In this document: positions 33,832 to 42,576 of the stretch, piece by piece
How positions within the stretch are numbered: position 1 is the stretch's first letter
Layout of the letters: the number at the start of each line of letters is the position of its first letter
Assembly: GCF_000718165.1 (NCBI RefSeq)
Contig: NZ_JOEY01000002.1
Span: forward strand, 343,236-407,235
Length of the DNA stretch: 64,000 bases
Source: Streptomyces fulvoviolaceus
GTDB taxonomy: Bacteria; Actinomycetota; Actinomycetes; Streptomycetales; Streptomycetaceae
Reading direction: 5' to 3'
Translations under genes and position numbers: made by a program
The notes under the pieces: generated by a model
What the model was told of the DNA's origin: nothing
Database searches by the model: none
The model's input: only the letters and a program-made list of their open reading frames with translations

Positions 33832-34855
33832 CCCGACGGACCCTGTGGCCAGGCCCGTCACCGGGGACGCCCTCGCGGGCTACCTGCGGGCCCAGGCCAC
33901 GGAGTTCCTCCGCGCCCTACGGCTGCACCGCGAGGCCGGCGGTACGGCGGCCGGTGCGAACGGCGCGGGGGAACCCGTCGACGCGGCGCGTGCCCTGCGC
34001 CGCTCGGTCCGCCGTATCAGCGGCAGCCTGCACACCTTCCGCCCGCTGCTGGACGCCGACTGGTCGGAGCGCATGCGCCCCGAACTGGCGTGGCTGTCGG
34101 GCACGTTGGCGCTGGAGTACGCCTGCCAGGCCCGCCTGGAGCGGCTGTTGCTCGCGCTGCACCGGCTGTCGGGCTCGGCGGCGGACTTCCCGGCCCAGGC
34201 GGGTACGCGCACCGAGGCGGCCACGGACCGCGGGAACCTCACGGTCGGCGCGGCCAAGGCGGGCGCGCTGCTCGACCGGCAGCTGACCCTCGCCAGGACC
34301 CGGGCGCACAGCACCGCCCTCCAGGCGCTCGGCTCCTCCCGCTTCCACGCGGTCGCCGACAACATCGCCGTCCTCGCCAGCGAGGTCCCGCTGGTGAAGA
34401 CCGCCACCGTCACGGACCTGCGCCCCCTCGCCACGGCCGCCGAGGAACGCCTCACGGACGCCGTCACCGCCCTCCCCCTCGTCACCGCGGGCCACCCCTA
34501 CAACGCGGAGGCCCTGATCCACGGCCTCTCCCCGGACCCGGCCCCGCACCCCCAGGACACCCCCTGGCACCAGGTCCGCCTCCTGCTGCGCCTGCACCGC
34601 TACGCGCGCGAGGTCCTCTACGGCGAGACCGCACCGGTGGACGTACGTCTGCTCGCGGCCGGCCAGGCCCTCGACCGCCACCGGGACGCCTCGGAGGCGG
34701 CGGCCGCGGCCGCCCAGGCGGCCCGCACCCCCCGTATCGCTCCGGCGACCGCGTACGCGCTCGGCGTGCTCCACGCCGACCAGCGGCACGAGGTGGAAGG
34801 CGCGAGATTCGCCTTCCAGCGCGCCTGGCAGAAGGAAGCGGTCAGCACGTCGTAG
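33812..34855 (+). CDS. CHAD-domain (polyphosphate-binding) protein
   Basis: The 347-residue helical protein is translated from GTG 33812, which lies 20 bp inside the end of ppk, so its translation is probably coupled. The CHAD domain is shown by [20 protein letters not shown] and repeated conserved Arg/His positions such as [18 protein letters not shown] helical bundles bind polyphosphate through a basic groove and target proteins to polyP granules. The overlap with ppk makes a granule-associated role likely. No CYTH phosphatase domain is fused. Confidence 0.88.
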   Translation: MAQQHLDPTDPVARPVTGDALAGYLRAQATEFLRALRLHREAGGTAAGANGAGEPVDAARALRRSVRRISGSLHTFRPLLDADWSERMRPELAWLSGTLALEYACQARLERLLLALHRLSGSAADFPAQAGTRTEAATDRGNLTVGAAKAGALLDRQLTLARTRAHSTALQALGSSRFHAVADNIAVLASEVPLVKTATVTDLRPLATAAEERLTDAVTALPLVTAGHPYNAEALIHGLSPDPAPHPQDTPWHQVRLLLRLHRYAREVLYGETAPVDVRLLAAGQALDRHRDASEAAAAAAQAARTPRIAPATAYALGVLHADQRHEVEGARFAFQRAWQKEAVSTS

Positions 34856-34878
34856 AACCCGAGGAGGCACGAGACCCC

Positions 34879-35313
34879 GTGAGCTCTCCCGACAACAGCA
34901 CGGACAACAGCACCGTCCACGCAGCCGGCTGCGTCCTGTGGCGCCGCTCCCCCGTCGACGGTGAACTGGAGGTCTGCCTTGTCCATCGGCCCAAGTACGA
35001 CGACTGGTCCCACCCCAAGGGCAAGCTGAAGCGTGGCGAGGAAGCCCTCCCCGGCGCGCTGCGCGAGGTCGAGGAGGAAACCGGCTACCGGGCCGCGCCC
35101 GGCGCCACGCTGCCCACCGCGCGCTATCTCGCGAACGGCCGCCCCAAGGAGGTGCGCTACTGGACGGCCGAGGCCACCGGGGGCGCTTTCACCCCGAACA
35201 CCGAGGTCGACCGCATCCTCTGGCTCCCCCCGACGGCCGCCAGAAACCGCCTGACCCAACCGAGGGACCGCACCCTGGTGGACGCCCTGCTGGCCTCTCT
35301 GCACCTGACATAG
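34879..35313 (+). CDS. NUDIX hydrolase, MutT-like
   Basis: The 144-residue protein starts from GTG 34879 with GAGGAGG upstream. The NUDIX box is complete: it starts GKLKRGEEALPGALREVEEE and ends TGY, matching GX5EX7REUXEEXGU. It is related to the N-terminal half of mycobacterial MutT1 but lacks the C-terminal histidine phosphatase domain. Possible substrates are 8-oxo-dGTP or diadenosine polyphosphates; the latter would suit its place behind ppk. It is the third gene of the ppk operon. Confidence 0.9.
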   Translation: MSSPDNSTDNSTVHAAGCVLWRRSPVDGELEVCLVHRPKYDDWSHPKGKLKRGEEALPGALREVEEETGYRAAPGATLPTARYLANGRPKEVRYWTAEATGGAFTPNTEVDRILWLPPTAARNRLTQPRDRTLVDALLASLHLT

Positions 35314-35374
35314 TCCGGAATCGCTCTGTGTCCTCGACGTAAGCGTTCCGTGACCTCACCGCACCGTCTACAGG

Positions 35375-35418
35375 GGTTCACCCCCCGTTCATTTACGGCC
35401 ATCGGCGCCTTCACCTGA
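35375..35418 (+). promoter_or_regulatory. PHO box of pstS (PhoP-binding direct repeats)
   Basis: Four consecutive 11-nt units are visible: GGTTCACCCCC, CGTTCATTTAC, GGCCATCGGCG and CCTTCACCTGA. The first, second and fourth fit the streptomycete PHO-box consensus built on GTTCACC. A TAATTT sequence at 35425-35430 could be the -10 region. This predicts PhoP-dependent induction of pstSCAB under phosphate limitation. Confidence 0.85.
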
Positions 35419-35546
35419 TCTGCCTAATTTCAGCCTTACGCGGTGCGGACCGCTTCTCGGGAGCACACCTCGATGACGTATCCGCATCACCCAGTCTTCG
35501 CACGCCGCCGGATTCAGGACGGCGGCTCCTGGAAGGAATTCCCTCA

Positions 35547-36668
35547 GTGAAGCTTCAGCGCATGAACCGGCGGGCCCTCGCTCTCGGTGCTCTCGCCGTC
35601 TCCGGCGCCCTGGCCCTCACGGCGTGCGGCTCCGACGACACCGGCACCACCGACGGTGCCAGCAACTCGACCGCCGCCGCCAGCGACATCAAGTGCGACG
35701 ACGCCAAGGGTCAGCTCCTCGCCGACGGCTCCTCCGCGCAGAAGAACGCGATCGACGCCTGGGTCAAGGCGTTCTCCGCCGCCTGTGGCGTGCAGATCAA
35801 CTACAAGGGCGGCGGCTCGGGCGCCGGCGTCACCGCGTTCACGCAGGGCCAGGTCGCCTTCGCCGGCTCCGACTCCGCGCTGAAGCCCGAAGAGGTCACC
35901 GCCTCCAAGGAGGTCTGCTCCAGCGGCCAGGGCATCGACCTCCCGATGGTCGGCGGCCCGATCGCGGTCGGCTTCAACGTCTCGGGCGTCGACAAGCTCG
36001 TCCTGGACGCCGAGACGCTCGCCAAGATCTTCGACAGCAAGATCACCAACTGGAACGACAAGGCGATCAAGGCGCTCAACCCCGACGTCGAGCTCCCGAA
36101 CCTGAAGATCCAGGCGTTCCACCGCTCGGACGAGTCCGGCACCACGGACAACTTCACCAAGTACCTGATCGCCGCCTCCCCGGCCAACTGGAAGTACTCC
36201 GGTGGCAAGGCCTGGCAGGCCAAGGGCGGCCAGTCCGCCTCCGGCTCCTCCGGTGTCGCCCAGCAGGTCAAGCAGACCCCCGGCGCCATCAGCTACATGG
36301 AGCTGTCGTACGCCAAGGACGGCATCACGCCGGTCACCATCGACACGGGCGCCTCCGCCCCGGTCGAGGCCACCGTCGAGAACGCCACCAAGGCGATCGC
36401 GGCCGCCAAGGTCGTCGGCACCGGCAAGGACCTCTCGCTGGAGCTGGACTACGCGACCAAGGCCGACGGCGCCTACCCGATCACCCTGGTCACGTACGAG
36501 ATCGTCTGCGACAAGGGCAACAAGGCCGACACCCTGCCCGCCACGAAGGCGTTCCTGCGCTACATCGCCTCCACGGACGGCCAGAAGACCCTCGCGGACA
36601 TCGGCTACGCCCCGATCCCCGACGACATCATCGCCAAGGTCCGCACCACCATCGAAGGCCTGAGCTAA
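35547..36668 (+). CDS. pstS: Phosphate-binding lipoprotein PstS
   Basis: The 373-residue protein is translated from GTG 35547 with GGAAGGAA 8 nt upstream. The lipoprotein signal ends with LTACGS, followed by a Thr/Ser-rich linker. The periplasmic-binding fold shows the phosphate-contacting segments ADGSSAQKNA, GSGAGVTAF, SDSALKPEE and HRSDESGTTDNF. It captures phosphate outside the membrane for PstCAB. A PHO box precedes it. A strong hairpin separates it from pstC and probably lets it be made in excess. Confidence 0.97.
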   Translation: MKLQRMNRRALALGALAVSGALALTACGSDDTGTTDGASNSTAAASDIKCDDAKGQLLADGSSAQKNAIDAWVKAFSAACGVQINYKGGGSGAGVTAFTQGQVAFAGSDSALKPEEVTASKEVCSSGQGIDLPMVGGPIAVGFNVSGVDKLVLDAETLAKIFDSKITNWNDKAIKALNPDVELPNLKIQAFHRSDESGTTDNFTKYLIAASPANWKYSGGKAWQAKGGQSASGSSGVAQQVKQTPGAISYMELSYAKDGITPVTIDTGASAPVEATVENATKAIAAAKVVGTGKDLSLELDYATKADGAYPITLVTYEIVCDKGNKADTLPATKAFLRYIASTDGQKTLADIGYAPIPDDIIAKVRTTIEGLS

Positions 36669-36679
36669 TCCGAGTGCGG

Positions 36680-36712
36680 TCCGGTCCCGGGCACTGAAAC
36701 CCCGGGACCGGA
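36680..36712 (+). terminator. Intercistronic hairpin between pstS and pstC (attenuator)
   Basis: Perfect 12-bp arms (36680-36691 and 36701-36712) flank a 9-nt loop 12 nt after the pstS stop. With no T-run it is likely a partial terminator or 3'-end stabiliser that raises pstS mRNA relative to pstCAB. Confidence 0.65.
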
Positions 36713-36780
36713 TCGCACCGTCCGGTGCACCGCCGCCAGGAACCGCACAGCACGTACGGCTCCGCAGACCGGAGAACCCG

Positions 36781-37785
36781 ATGGAATCCACACAGATAAC
36801 CGACACTCCGCCCCCCACTCCCCAGCCCGTCTCGGCCGAGCAGAAGCGCGCGGCCCGTGGCGCCACCCGACCCGGTGACCGGATCTTCCTCGGCCTCTCC
36901 CGCGGGTCGGGCATCTTCCTGCTGGTGATCATGGCCGCGATCGCGGTCTTCCTCACCTACCGCGCGTCCCTCGCGATCAGCAAGGACGACGCCAACTTCC
37001 TCACCACCTTCGAGTGGAACACCGGCCTCGTCCCGCCGAAGTTCGGCATCGCCGTTCTGGCCTTCGGCACGGTCGTCTCCTCGATCGTCGCCATGGTCAT
37101 CGCGGTCCCGATCGCGGTGGCCATCGCGCTGTTCCTCACGCACTACGCCCCGCGGAAGCTCAGCGGCCCCATCTCGTACGTGATCGACCTGCTCGCCGCC
37201 GTGCCGTCCATCGTGTACGGCCTGTGGGGCGCCCTGATCCTCGTACCGCACATGAACGGCCTCTTCGGCTGGCTGGACACCTACCTCGGCTGGACCGGCA
37301 TCTTCTCCTGGCAGGGCGGAGCGCCCCGCTCGATGCTCACGGTCGGCATCCTGCTCGCGATCATGATCCTGCCGATCGTGACCAACGTGAGCCGCGAGGT
37401 CTTCCGCCAGGCCCCGCAGATGATCGAAGAGGCGGCCCTGGCCCTCGGCGCCACGCGCTGGGAGGTCATCCGCATGGCGGTGCTGCCCTTCGGCCGCTCC
37501 GGCGTGATCTCCGCCTCGATGCTCGGCCTCGGCCGTGCGCTCGGCGAGACGATGGCCGTGGCCACCGTGCTCTCCCCCACCTTCGACATCCAGTCCAGCC
37601 TGCTCGACCCGGGCGGCGGCACCTTCGCCCAGAACATCGCCAGCAAGTTCGGCGAGGCGACGGAGTTCGGCCGTGACGCGCTGATCGCCTCCGGTCTGGT
37701 CCTGTTCGTCATCACCCTGCTGGTCAACGGCGCGGCTCGCATGATCATCGCCCGCCGCAAGGAGTACTCGGGGGCCAACGCATGA
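36781..37785 (+). CDS. pstC: Phosphate ABC transporter permease PstC
   Basis: The 334-residue protein has six membrane segments and the permease EAA-type loop REVFRQAPQMIEEAALALGA, followed by TRWEVIRMAVLP. It forms the membrane channel with PstA. The cytoplasmic N-terminus is Pro/Thr-rich (TDTPPPTPQPVS). Its stop overlaps the pstA start by 4 bp. Confidence 0.96.
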   Translation: MESTQITDTPPPTPQPVSAEQKRAARGATRPGDRIFLGLSRGSGIFLLVIMAAIAVFLTYRASLAISKDDANFLTTFEWNTGLVPPKFGIAVLAFGTVVSSIVAMVIAVPIAVAIALFLTHYAPRKLSGPISYVIDLLAAVPSIVYGLWGALILVPHMNGLFGWLDTYLGWTGIFSWQGGAPRSMLTVGILLAIMILPIVTNVSREVFRQAPQMIEEAALALGATRWEVIRMAVLPFGRSGVISASMLGLGRALGETMAVATVLSPTFDIQSSLLDPGGGTFAQNIASKFGEATEFGRDALIASGLVLFVITLLVNGAARMIIARRKEYSGANA

Positions 37786-38843
37786 GCCACGCAGCCATCG
37801 CCGACAAGCCCGCCAGCACGCTGCGCGGCGCCAGCCTCCCCAAGTGGTCGCCGTACGCCATCGCCGCCGGCTCCCTCGCCGTCGCCGTCGGCATCGGCCT
37901 GGCCGCCGGTCTCGACAGCAAGGTCCAGTGGGGCCTGATCGCCGCGATCCTCTTCCTCCTCGGTACGTTCGGCATCGCCGCCCGCGTCGAGGGCCGCCGT
38001 CAGGCCAAGGACCGCATCGCGACCTCGCTCGTCTGGGTCTCCTTCCTGCTCGCCGTGGTGCCGCTGGTCTCCCTGGTCTGGGTGACCGTGGCCCGGGGCG
38101 TAAAAGTCCTGGACGTCTACTTCCTGACCCACTCCATGGGTGTCGTCGCCGACACCGAGCCGGGCGGCGGCATCTACGCCGCCATCCTCGGCAGCCTGGA
38201 GCAGGTCGGCCTCGCCACGGTGATCGCCGCGCCCATCGGCGTGCTCACCGCGGTCTACCTGGTGGAGTACGGGCGCGGAAACCTCTCCCGGGCCATCACC
38301 TTCTTCGTCGACGTGATGACCGGTATCCCGTCGATCGTCGCGGGCCTGTTCATCCTCAGCCTGATGTTGATGCTCGACATGGAGCCCTTCGGCTTCGCCG
38401 GCTCGATGGCCCTGGCCATCCTGATGATGCCGGTCGTGGTCCGCTCCACCGAGGAGATGCTCAAGCTCGTCCCGAACGAGCTGCGCGAGGCGAGTCTGGC
38501 CCTCGGCATCCCGAAGTGGCGCACCATCCTGAAGGTGGTCCTGCCGACCTCGATCGGCGGCATCACGACGGGCATCATGCTGGCGATCGCCCGTATCGCG
38601 GGCGAGACGGCTCCCGTCCTGCTCCTGGTCTGGGGCAACCCGTTCATCAACGCCAACCCCTTCGAGGGTGCGCAGGCGTCGCTGCCGCTGTACATCTACC
38701 AGCAGTACGCGAACAGCGCGGGCTCGGGTGCGGCCTACGACCGGGCATGGGCGGCATCGCTCACGCTGATCGCCTTCGTGATGATCCTGAACCTGGTGGC
38801 CCGCGGCATCGCCCGCTGGAAGGCCCCGAAGACCGGTCGCTGA
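37782..38843 (+). CDS. pstA: Phosphate ABC transporter permease PstA
   Basis: The 353-residue protein has about seven hydrophobic segments and the EAA-type loop LVPNELREASLALGIPKWRT. Two extra N-terminal membrane segments (about 20-75) precede the core, as is usual in actinobacterial PstA. The start overlaps the pstC stop, indicating coupled translation in equal amounts. Confidence 0.96.
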   Translation: MSHAAIADKPASTLRGASLPKWSPYAIAAGSLAVAVGIGLAAGLDSKVQWGLIAAILFLLGTFGIAARVEGRRQAKDRIATSLVWVSFLLAVVPLVSLVWVTVARGVKVLDVYFLTHSMGVVADTEPGGGIYAAILGSLEQVGLATVIAAPIGVLTAVYLVEYGRGNLSRAITFFVDVMTGIPSIVAGLFILSLMLMLDMEPFGFAGSMALAILMMPVVVRSTEEMLKLVPNELREASLALGIPKWRTILKVVLPTSIGGITTGIMLAIARIAGETAPVLLLVWGNPFINANPFEGAQASLPLYIYQQYANSAGSGAAYDRAWAASLTLIAFVMILNLVARGIARWKAPKTGR

Positions 38844-38883
38844 CGCGGCCATCGGCGACTGAATCCGGAAGTGAAGTAGAGAC

Positions 38884-39660
38884 ATGGCCAAGCGAATCGA
38901 CGTAAGCGGTCTGACCGCCTACTACAGCGCCCACAAGGCGATCGAAGACATCTCGATGACGGTCGAGCCCCGCTCGGTGACGGCCTTCATCGGCCCGTCC
39001 GGCTGCGGCAAGTCGACGTTCCTGCGCACGCTGAACCGTATGCACGAGGTCACCCCCGGCGGCCGCGTCGAGGGCAAGGTCCTCCTGGACGACGAGGACC
39101 TCTACGGCCAGGGCATCGACCCGGTGTCGGTCCGCCGCGAGGTCGGCATGGTCTTCCAGCGCCCGAACCCCTTCCCCACGATGTCGATCTTCGACAACGT
39201 GGCGGCCGGCCTCCGCCTGAACGGCAGCTACAAGAAGGCCGAGCTGGCGGACGTGGTCGAGAAGTCCCTCAAGGGCGCGAACCTCTGGAACGAGGTGAAG
39301 GACCGCCTGAACAAGCCGGGTTCCGGCCTCTCGGGCGGCCAGCAGCAGCGCCTGTGCATCGCGAGGGCGATCGCGGTGCAGCCCAAGGTCCTCCTCATGG
39401 ACGAACCGTGCTCAGCGCTCGACCCCATCTCCACCCTCGCCATCGAGGACCTGATCGGCGAGCTGAAGGAACGCTTCACGATCGTCATCGTGACGCACAA
39501 CATGCAGCAGGCGGCGCGTGTCTCGGACCGCACGGCCTTCTTCAACCTCGCCGCCGTCGGCCAGCCCGGCAAGCTGATCGAGATCGACGACACGGAGCGC
39601 ATCTTCTCCAACCCGTCGGTCCAGGCCACGGAGGACTACATCTCGGGCCGCTTCGGCTGA
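38884..39660 (+). CDS. pstB: Phosphate ABC transporter ATPase PstB
   Basis: The 258-residue ATPase has Walker [10 protein letters not shown], a Q-loop region VFQRPNPFP typical of PstB, signature LSGGQQQR, Walker [13 protein letters not shown] and a switch His in [13 protein letters not shown]. It powers the PstCA channel and is the last gene of the operon. A terminator follows 52 bp downstream. No phoU gene lies next to it, unlike enterobacterial pst operons. Confidence 0.97.
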   Translation: MAKRIDVSGLTAYYSAHKAIEDISMTVEPRSVTAFIGPSGCGKSTFLRTLNRMHEVTPGGRVEGKVLLDDEDLYGQGIDPVSVRREVGMVFQRPNPFPTMSIFDNVAAGLRLNGSYKKAELADVVEKSLKGANLWNEVKDRLNKPGSGLSGGQQQRLCIARAIAVQPKVLLMDEPCSALDPISTLAIEDLIGELKERFTIVIVTHNMQQAARVSDRTAFFNLAAVGQPGKLIEIDDTERIFSNPSVQATEDYISGRFG

Positions 39661-39712
39661 GCCCCCAGACCCCTCGCGGTGCTGCATGGCGGTGCCACCG
39701 CGAGGCCGAGAA

Positions 39713-39741
39713 GGGCCCGCCCCTGCACAAGGGGCGGGCCC
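39713..39741. terminator. Terminator of the pst operon
   Basis: Perfect 12-bp G+C arms (39713-39724 and 39730-39741) flank a GCACA loop shortly after the pstB stop. Confidence 0.75.
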
Positions 39742-39786
39742 GTTGGCGTATGGGGGGGCGCACCTGTCCAACGCCGACCGACCTCT

Positions 39787-40070
39787 CAGCCCGCCCGGCG
39801 TCAGAGGACGAGCACGGCCATCCCGATCCCTCACAGCGCCGCACCTTTTCAACGACAGCCGGCATCTCTCAGCCTGTCCGGCGTTCGCTTCCCAGCGCCG
39901 TTCACGGCAACTTCCAGCCCGTCCGGCGTTTGAGGACGAGGCCGTCCAGGCCGAAGGAGGGTCTGGGGGCACAGCCCCCAGCGGGGTCGAAGGGGCGGAG
40001 CCCCTGGTGATGGGACGGGTAGGGGCGGCGGGGGCGAGCTGCGTCCGTCAGCGGCTCCGCCGCGAGGCAA
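39787..40070. repeat. Cluster of streptomycete intergenic repeats, no gene
   Basis: Three diverged copies of CAGCCCGTCCGGCGTTTGAG occur near 39787, 39869 and 39915. The last continues into a GAGGACGAGGCCG...GAAGGAGGG block and the hairpin CTGGGGGC-ACA-GCCCCCAG (39963-39981). Such blocks are scattered through Streptomyces chromosomes. The 424-bp space between pstB and the convergent pit gene holds nothing else that I can recognise. Confidence 0.6.
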
Positions 40071-40084
40071 CCCCCAGCCCAGCC

Positions 40085-41083
40085 CTACAGAAACGCCAGA
40101 TTCACGATCCAGAACGAGCACGCGGCTACGATCGCCGCCGCCGGCATCGTGATGAACCAGCCCAGGATGATGTTCTTGGCGACACCCCACCGCACGGCGT
40201 TCACGCGCTTGGTCGCACCGACACCCATGATCGCGGAGGTGATGACATGGGTGGTGGAGATCGGCGCCTTGAACAGAAACGCCGTAGTGAACATGATCGA
40301 CGCACCGGTCGTCTCCGCAGCGAACCCCTGAGGCGGATCCAACTCAATGATCTTCCGCCCCAGCGTCCGCATGATGCGCCACCCACCCGCATACGTCCCC
40401 AGCGACAACATCACGGCACAGACGATCTTCACCCACACCGGAATCGGATCGCCGTAGTCCTCGACATCGGCGATGACCAGCGCCATCACCACAATGCCCA
40501 TGGTCTTCTGCGCATCCTGCAGACCATGCCCGAGCGCCATCCCCGCCGCAGAAACGGTCTGCGCGATCCGAAACCCGCGCTTCGCCTTGTGCGGATTGGC
40601 CCGCCGGAAGATCCACATGATCGCCGTCATCACCAGATAACCGGCGAGCAGACCCACCACCGGCGAGATGAACATGGGGATGACGACCTTCTCGAGCACC
40701 CCGGACCAGTACACGGTCGTACCACCCGCGAGCGCGGCCCCCACCATGCCGCCGAAAAGCGCATGGGACGAAGAAGACGGCAGCCCGAAGTACCACGTCA
40801 CGAGATTCCAGGTGATCGCCCCGACCAGAGCGGCAAAGAGGATCCCCATCCCCTTGGACCCCTCGGGCGTCTCGATCAGCCCCTCGCTCACGGTCTTGGC
40901 AACCCCGGACCCCAGAAAAGCACCGGCGAGATTCATGACCGCGGCCATCGCCAACGCCGCCCGAGGCGTCAGAGCGCGCGTGGAAACCGACGTGGCGATC
41001 GCGTTCGCCGAATCGTGAAAGCCGTTGGTGTACGTGAATCCGAGCGCGACCCCGATGGTCACGATCAACGCAAAGGTGTCCAT
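40085..41083 (-). CDS. pit: Low-affinity inorganic phosphate transporter (PiT family)
   Basis: The 332-residue protein has about nine or ten membrane helices. Both halves of the PiT signature are present: YTNGFHDSANAIATSVSTRAL near the N-terminus and AFLFKAPISTTHVITSAIMGVG near the C-terminus, plus the GLPSSSSHAL loop. It imports phosphate by cation symport when phosphate is plentiful, complementing PstSCAB. The upstream DUF47 gene ends 7 bp before its start, forming the usual two-gene operon. Confidence 0.95.
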   Translation of the reverse strand: MDTFALIVTIGVALGFTYTNGFHDSANAIATSVSTRALTPRAALAMAAVMNLAGAFLGSGVAKTVSEGLIETPEGSKGMGILFAALVGAITWNLVTWYFGLPSSSSHALFGGMVGAALAGGTTVYWSGVLEKVVIPMFISPVVGLLAGYLVMTAIMWIFRRANPHKAKRGFRIAQTVSAAGMALGHGLQDAQKTMGIVVMALVIADVEDYGDPIPVWVKIVCAVMLSLGTYAGGWRIMRTLGRKIIELDPPQGFAAETTGASIMFTTAFLFKAPISTTHVITSAIMGVGATKRVNAVRWGVAKNIILGWFITMPAAAIVAACSFWIVNLAFL

Positions 41084-41090
41084 GAAGAGT

Positions 41091-41711
41091 TCAGGACTCC
41101 TTGACGGCGATGGTCTCCACCGTGTTCGCCACGTGCTCGAACGCGTCGGCCGCTTCCTCCAGCACGTCCACGATCTGCTTGAGCTTCAGCACCTCGATGG
41201 CCTCGTACTTGCCGTTGAACAGCATGGCCAGCAGCTTCCGGTGGATCTGGTCGGCCTGGTTCTCCAGCCGGTTGACCTCGATCCAGTACTCCGTCAGATT
41301 GTCCATCGTCCGAAGGTTCGGCATGGCCTCCGCGGTCAGCTCGGCAGCCCGCGCCAGCACCTCGATCTGCTGCTCGACGCCCTTCGGCAGTTCCTCCACG
41401 TTGTAGAGGACGACCAGATCGACGGCCTCCTCCATGAAGTCCATGATGTCGTCGAGGGAGGACGCGAGGTTGTAGATGTCCTCGCGGTCGAAGGGCGTGA
41501 TGAACGAGGAGTTCAGCTGATGGAAGATCGCGTGGGTGGCGTCGTCACCGGCGTGTTCAGCAGCCCGCATACGCTCTGCGATCTCGGCCCGGCCGGCGGT
41601 GTCCGCCCCGAGCAGTTCCATCAGGAGCTTCGAGCCCGTGACGATGTTGTCCGCGGAGGCGGCGAACATGTCGTAGAAGCTCGTCTCCCTGGGGGTCAGA
41701 CGAAAGCGCAC
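41091..41711 (-). CDS. DUF47 (PhoU-like) partner of the Pit transporter
   Basis: The 206-residue helical protein starts from GTG 41711 with GAGGA upstream. It contains acidic metal-binding motifs typical of PhoU/DUF47 bundles (EHAGDDATHAIFH, DREDIYNLASSLDDIMDFMEE, NRLENQADQIHRK). DUF47 proteins are encoded beside Pit transporters and are thought to regulate them. It is the first gene of the pit operon and diverges from csoR. Confidence 0.92.
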   Translation of the reverse strand: MRFRLTPRETSFYDMFAASADNIVTGSKLLMELLGADTAGRAEIAERMRAAEHAGDDATHAIFHQLNSSFITPFDREDIYNLASSLDDIMDFMEEAVDLVVLYNVEELPKGVEQQIEVLARAAELTAEAMPNLRTMDNLTEYWIEVNRLENQADQIHRKLLAMLFNGKYEAIEVLKLKQIVDVLEEAADAFEHVANTVETIAVKES

Positions 41712-41864
41712 AAGGGGTCCTCGGGGTGCATCGGTTTCGGTCAGGCTGATGCTAAGTGCATCATCCGGCCACGGCTAATGGGCCGTCCCCCAGTGTCGCC
41801 CATCAGGCAGAGTGGTCGGCACGGGGGCCTTCCGCAGGCCCTATACCCGGCAAAGTTCGGTACG

Positions 41865-41885
41865 ATATACCCAGTAGGGGTATAT
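41865..41885. promoter_or_regulatory. CsoR operator
   Basis: ATATACCC-AGTAG-GGGTATAT is a perfect 8-bp inverted repeat with a 5-nt centre, matching the TACCC/GGGTA operators of actinobacterial CsoR. It ends 23 nt before the GTG start of csoR and implies autoregulation by copper. Confidence 0.88.
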
Positions 41886-41908
41886 GTCTGCAGTCCTTGG
41901 AAGGCGCG

Positions 41909-42262
41909 GTGGATGCGATGACGACCACAGAGGCCGGCACGACGGCGTCCTCCGAGAACACCACGAACACGGCGACCGCCACGCACGGTTACCACAAGCA
42001 GAAGGACGAGCACCTCAAGCGCCTGCGCCGTATCGAGGGCCAGGTCCGCGGCCTCCAGCGCATGGTCGACGAGGACGTCTACTGCATCGACATACTCACG
42101 CAGGTGTCCGCCTCCACCAAGGCCCTGCAGTCCTTCGCCCTGCAGCTCCTGGAGGAACACCTGCGCCACTGCGTCGCCGACGCGGCCCTCGAGGGCGGTG
42201 CCGAGGTCGACGCGAAGGTGGAGGAAGCGACGAAGGCGATCGGCCGCCTGCTGCGGACGTGA
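41909..42262 (+). CDS. csoR: Copper-sensing repressor CsoR
   Basis: The protein is 117 residues from GTG 41909 (GGAAGG 4 nt upstream); ATG 41918 would give 114 residues. After a variable Thr-rich N-terminus comes the CsoR/RcnR helical domain (HLKRLRRIEGQVRGLQRMVD). The Cu(I) ligands are Cys in DEDVYCIDIL, and His and Cys in LLEEHLRHCV. Copper binding releases the tetramer from DNA. A matching operator sits immediately upstream. No copper chaperone or ATPase gene is adjacent, so it regulates those genes at a distance. Confidence 0.92.
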   Translation: MDAMTTTEAGTTASSENTTNTATATHGYHKQKDEHLKRLRRIEGQVRGLQRMVDEDVYCIDILTQVSASTKALQSFALQLLEEHLRHCVADAALEGGAEVDAKVEEATKAIGRLLRT

Positions 42263-42301
42263 GTCACCCGGCCTTTCGACGGAACGGGACGCCCCGGCTC
42301 A

Positions 42302-42472
42302 TCAGCCGGAGGCGTCCGCGCGTTCCTTGGCCACTTTCAGCACCTCGTCGATGCTCTCCAGGCTGAGCCGGTCCTCGTCGGCGGCCGACGCCGCGATGAT
42401 CAGCTCTCCGCACAGTTCGATCTCGGCGAGGGCCACGTGGTCCTGAACTGCCGTACCGCCGACCGGAGCCAC
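42302..42472 (-). CDS. Small conserved acidic protein, unknown function
   Basis: The 56-residue product is translated from GTG 42472 with AGAGGTG about 7 nt upstream; a GTG three codons earlier is an alternative. It is helical and acidic (DHVALAEIELCGELIIAA, EDRLSLESIDEVLKVAKERA), with a single Cys. It converges with csoR; an imperfect hairpin (42286-42318) spans its stop and may terminate both. I recall similar small genes beside csoR in other Streptomyces, but no function is known. Confidence 0.65.
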   Translation of the reverse strand: MAPVGGTAVQDHVALAEIELCGELIIAASAADEDRLSLESIDEVLKVAKERADASG

Positions 42473-42576
42473 GTGCGTCACCTCTTCTCTGCCGTTACCG
42501 ACTTCCTAGAGTAGGGAGCGGCCTACACACCGCGCATGGCACGGACGGGCTAGTTCTTGACGCCCGTCACGGCCCC

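Noticed and set aside
39787..40070. Repeat cluster as a CRISPR array
   Set aside because: Repeat copies are diverged, unevenly spaced and few, with no cas genes; they match dispersed streptomycete intergenic repeats.
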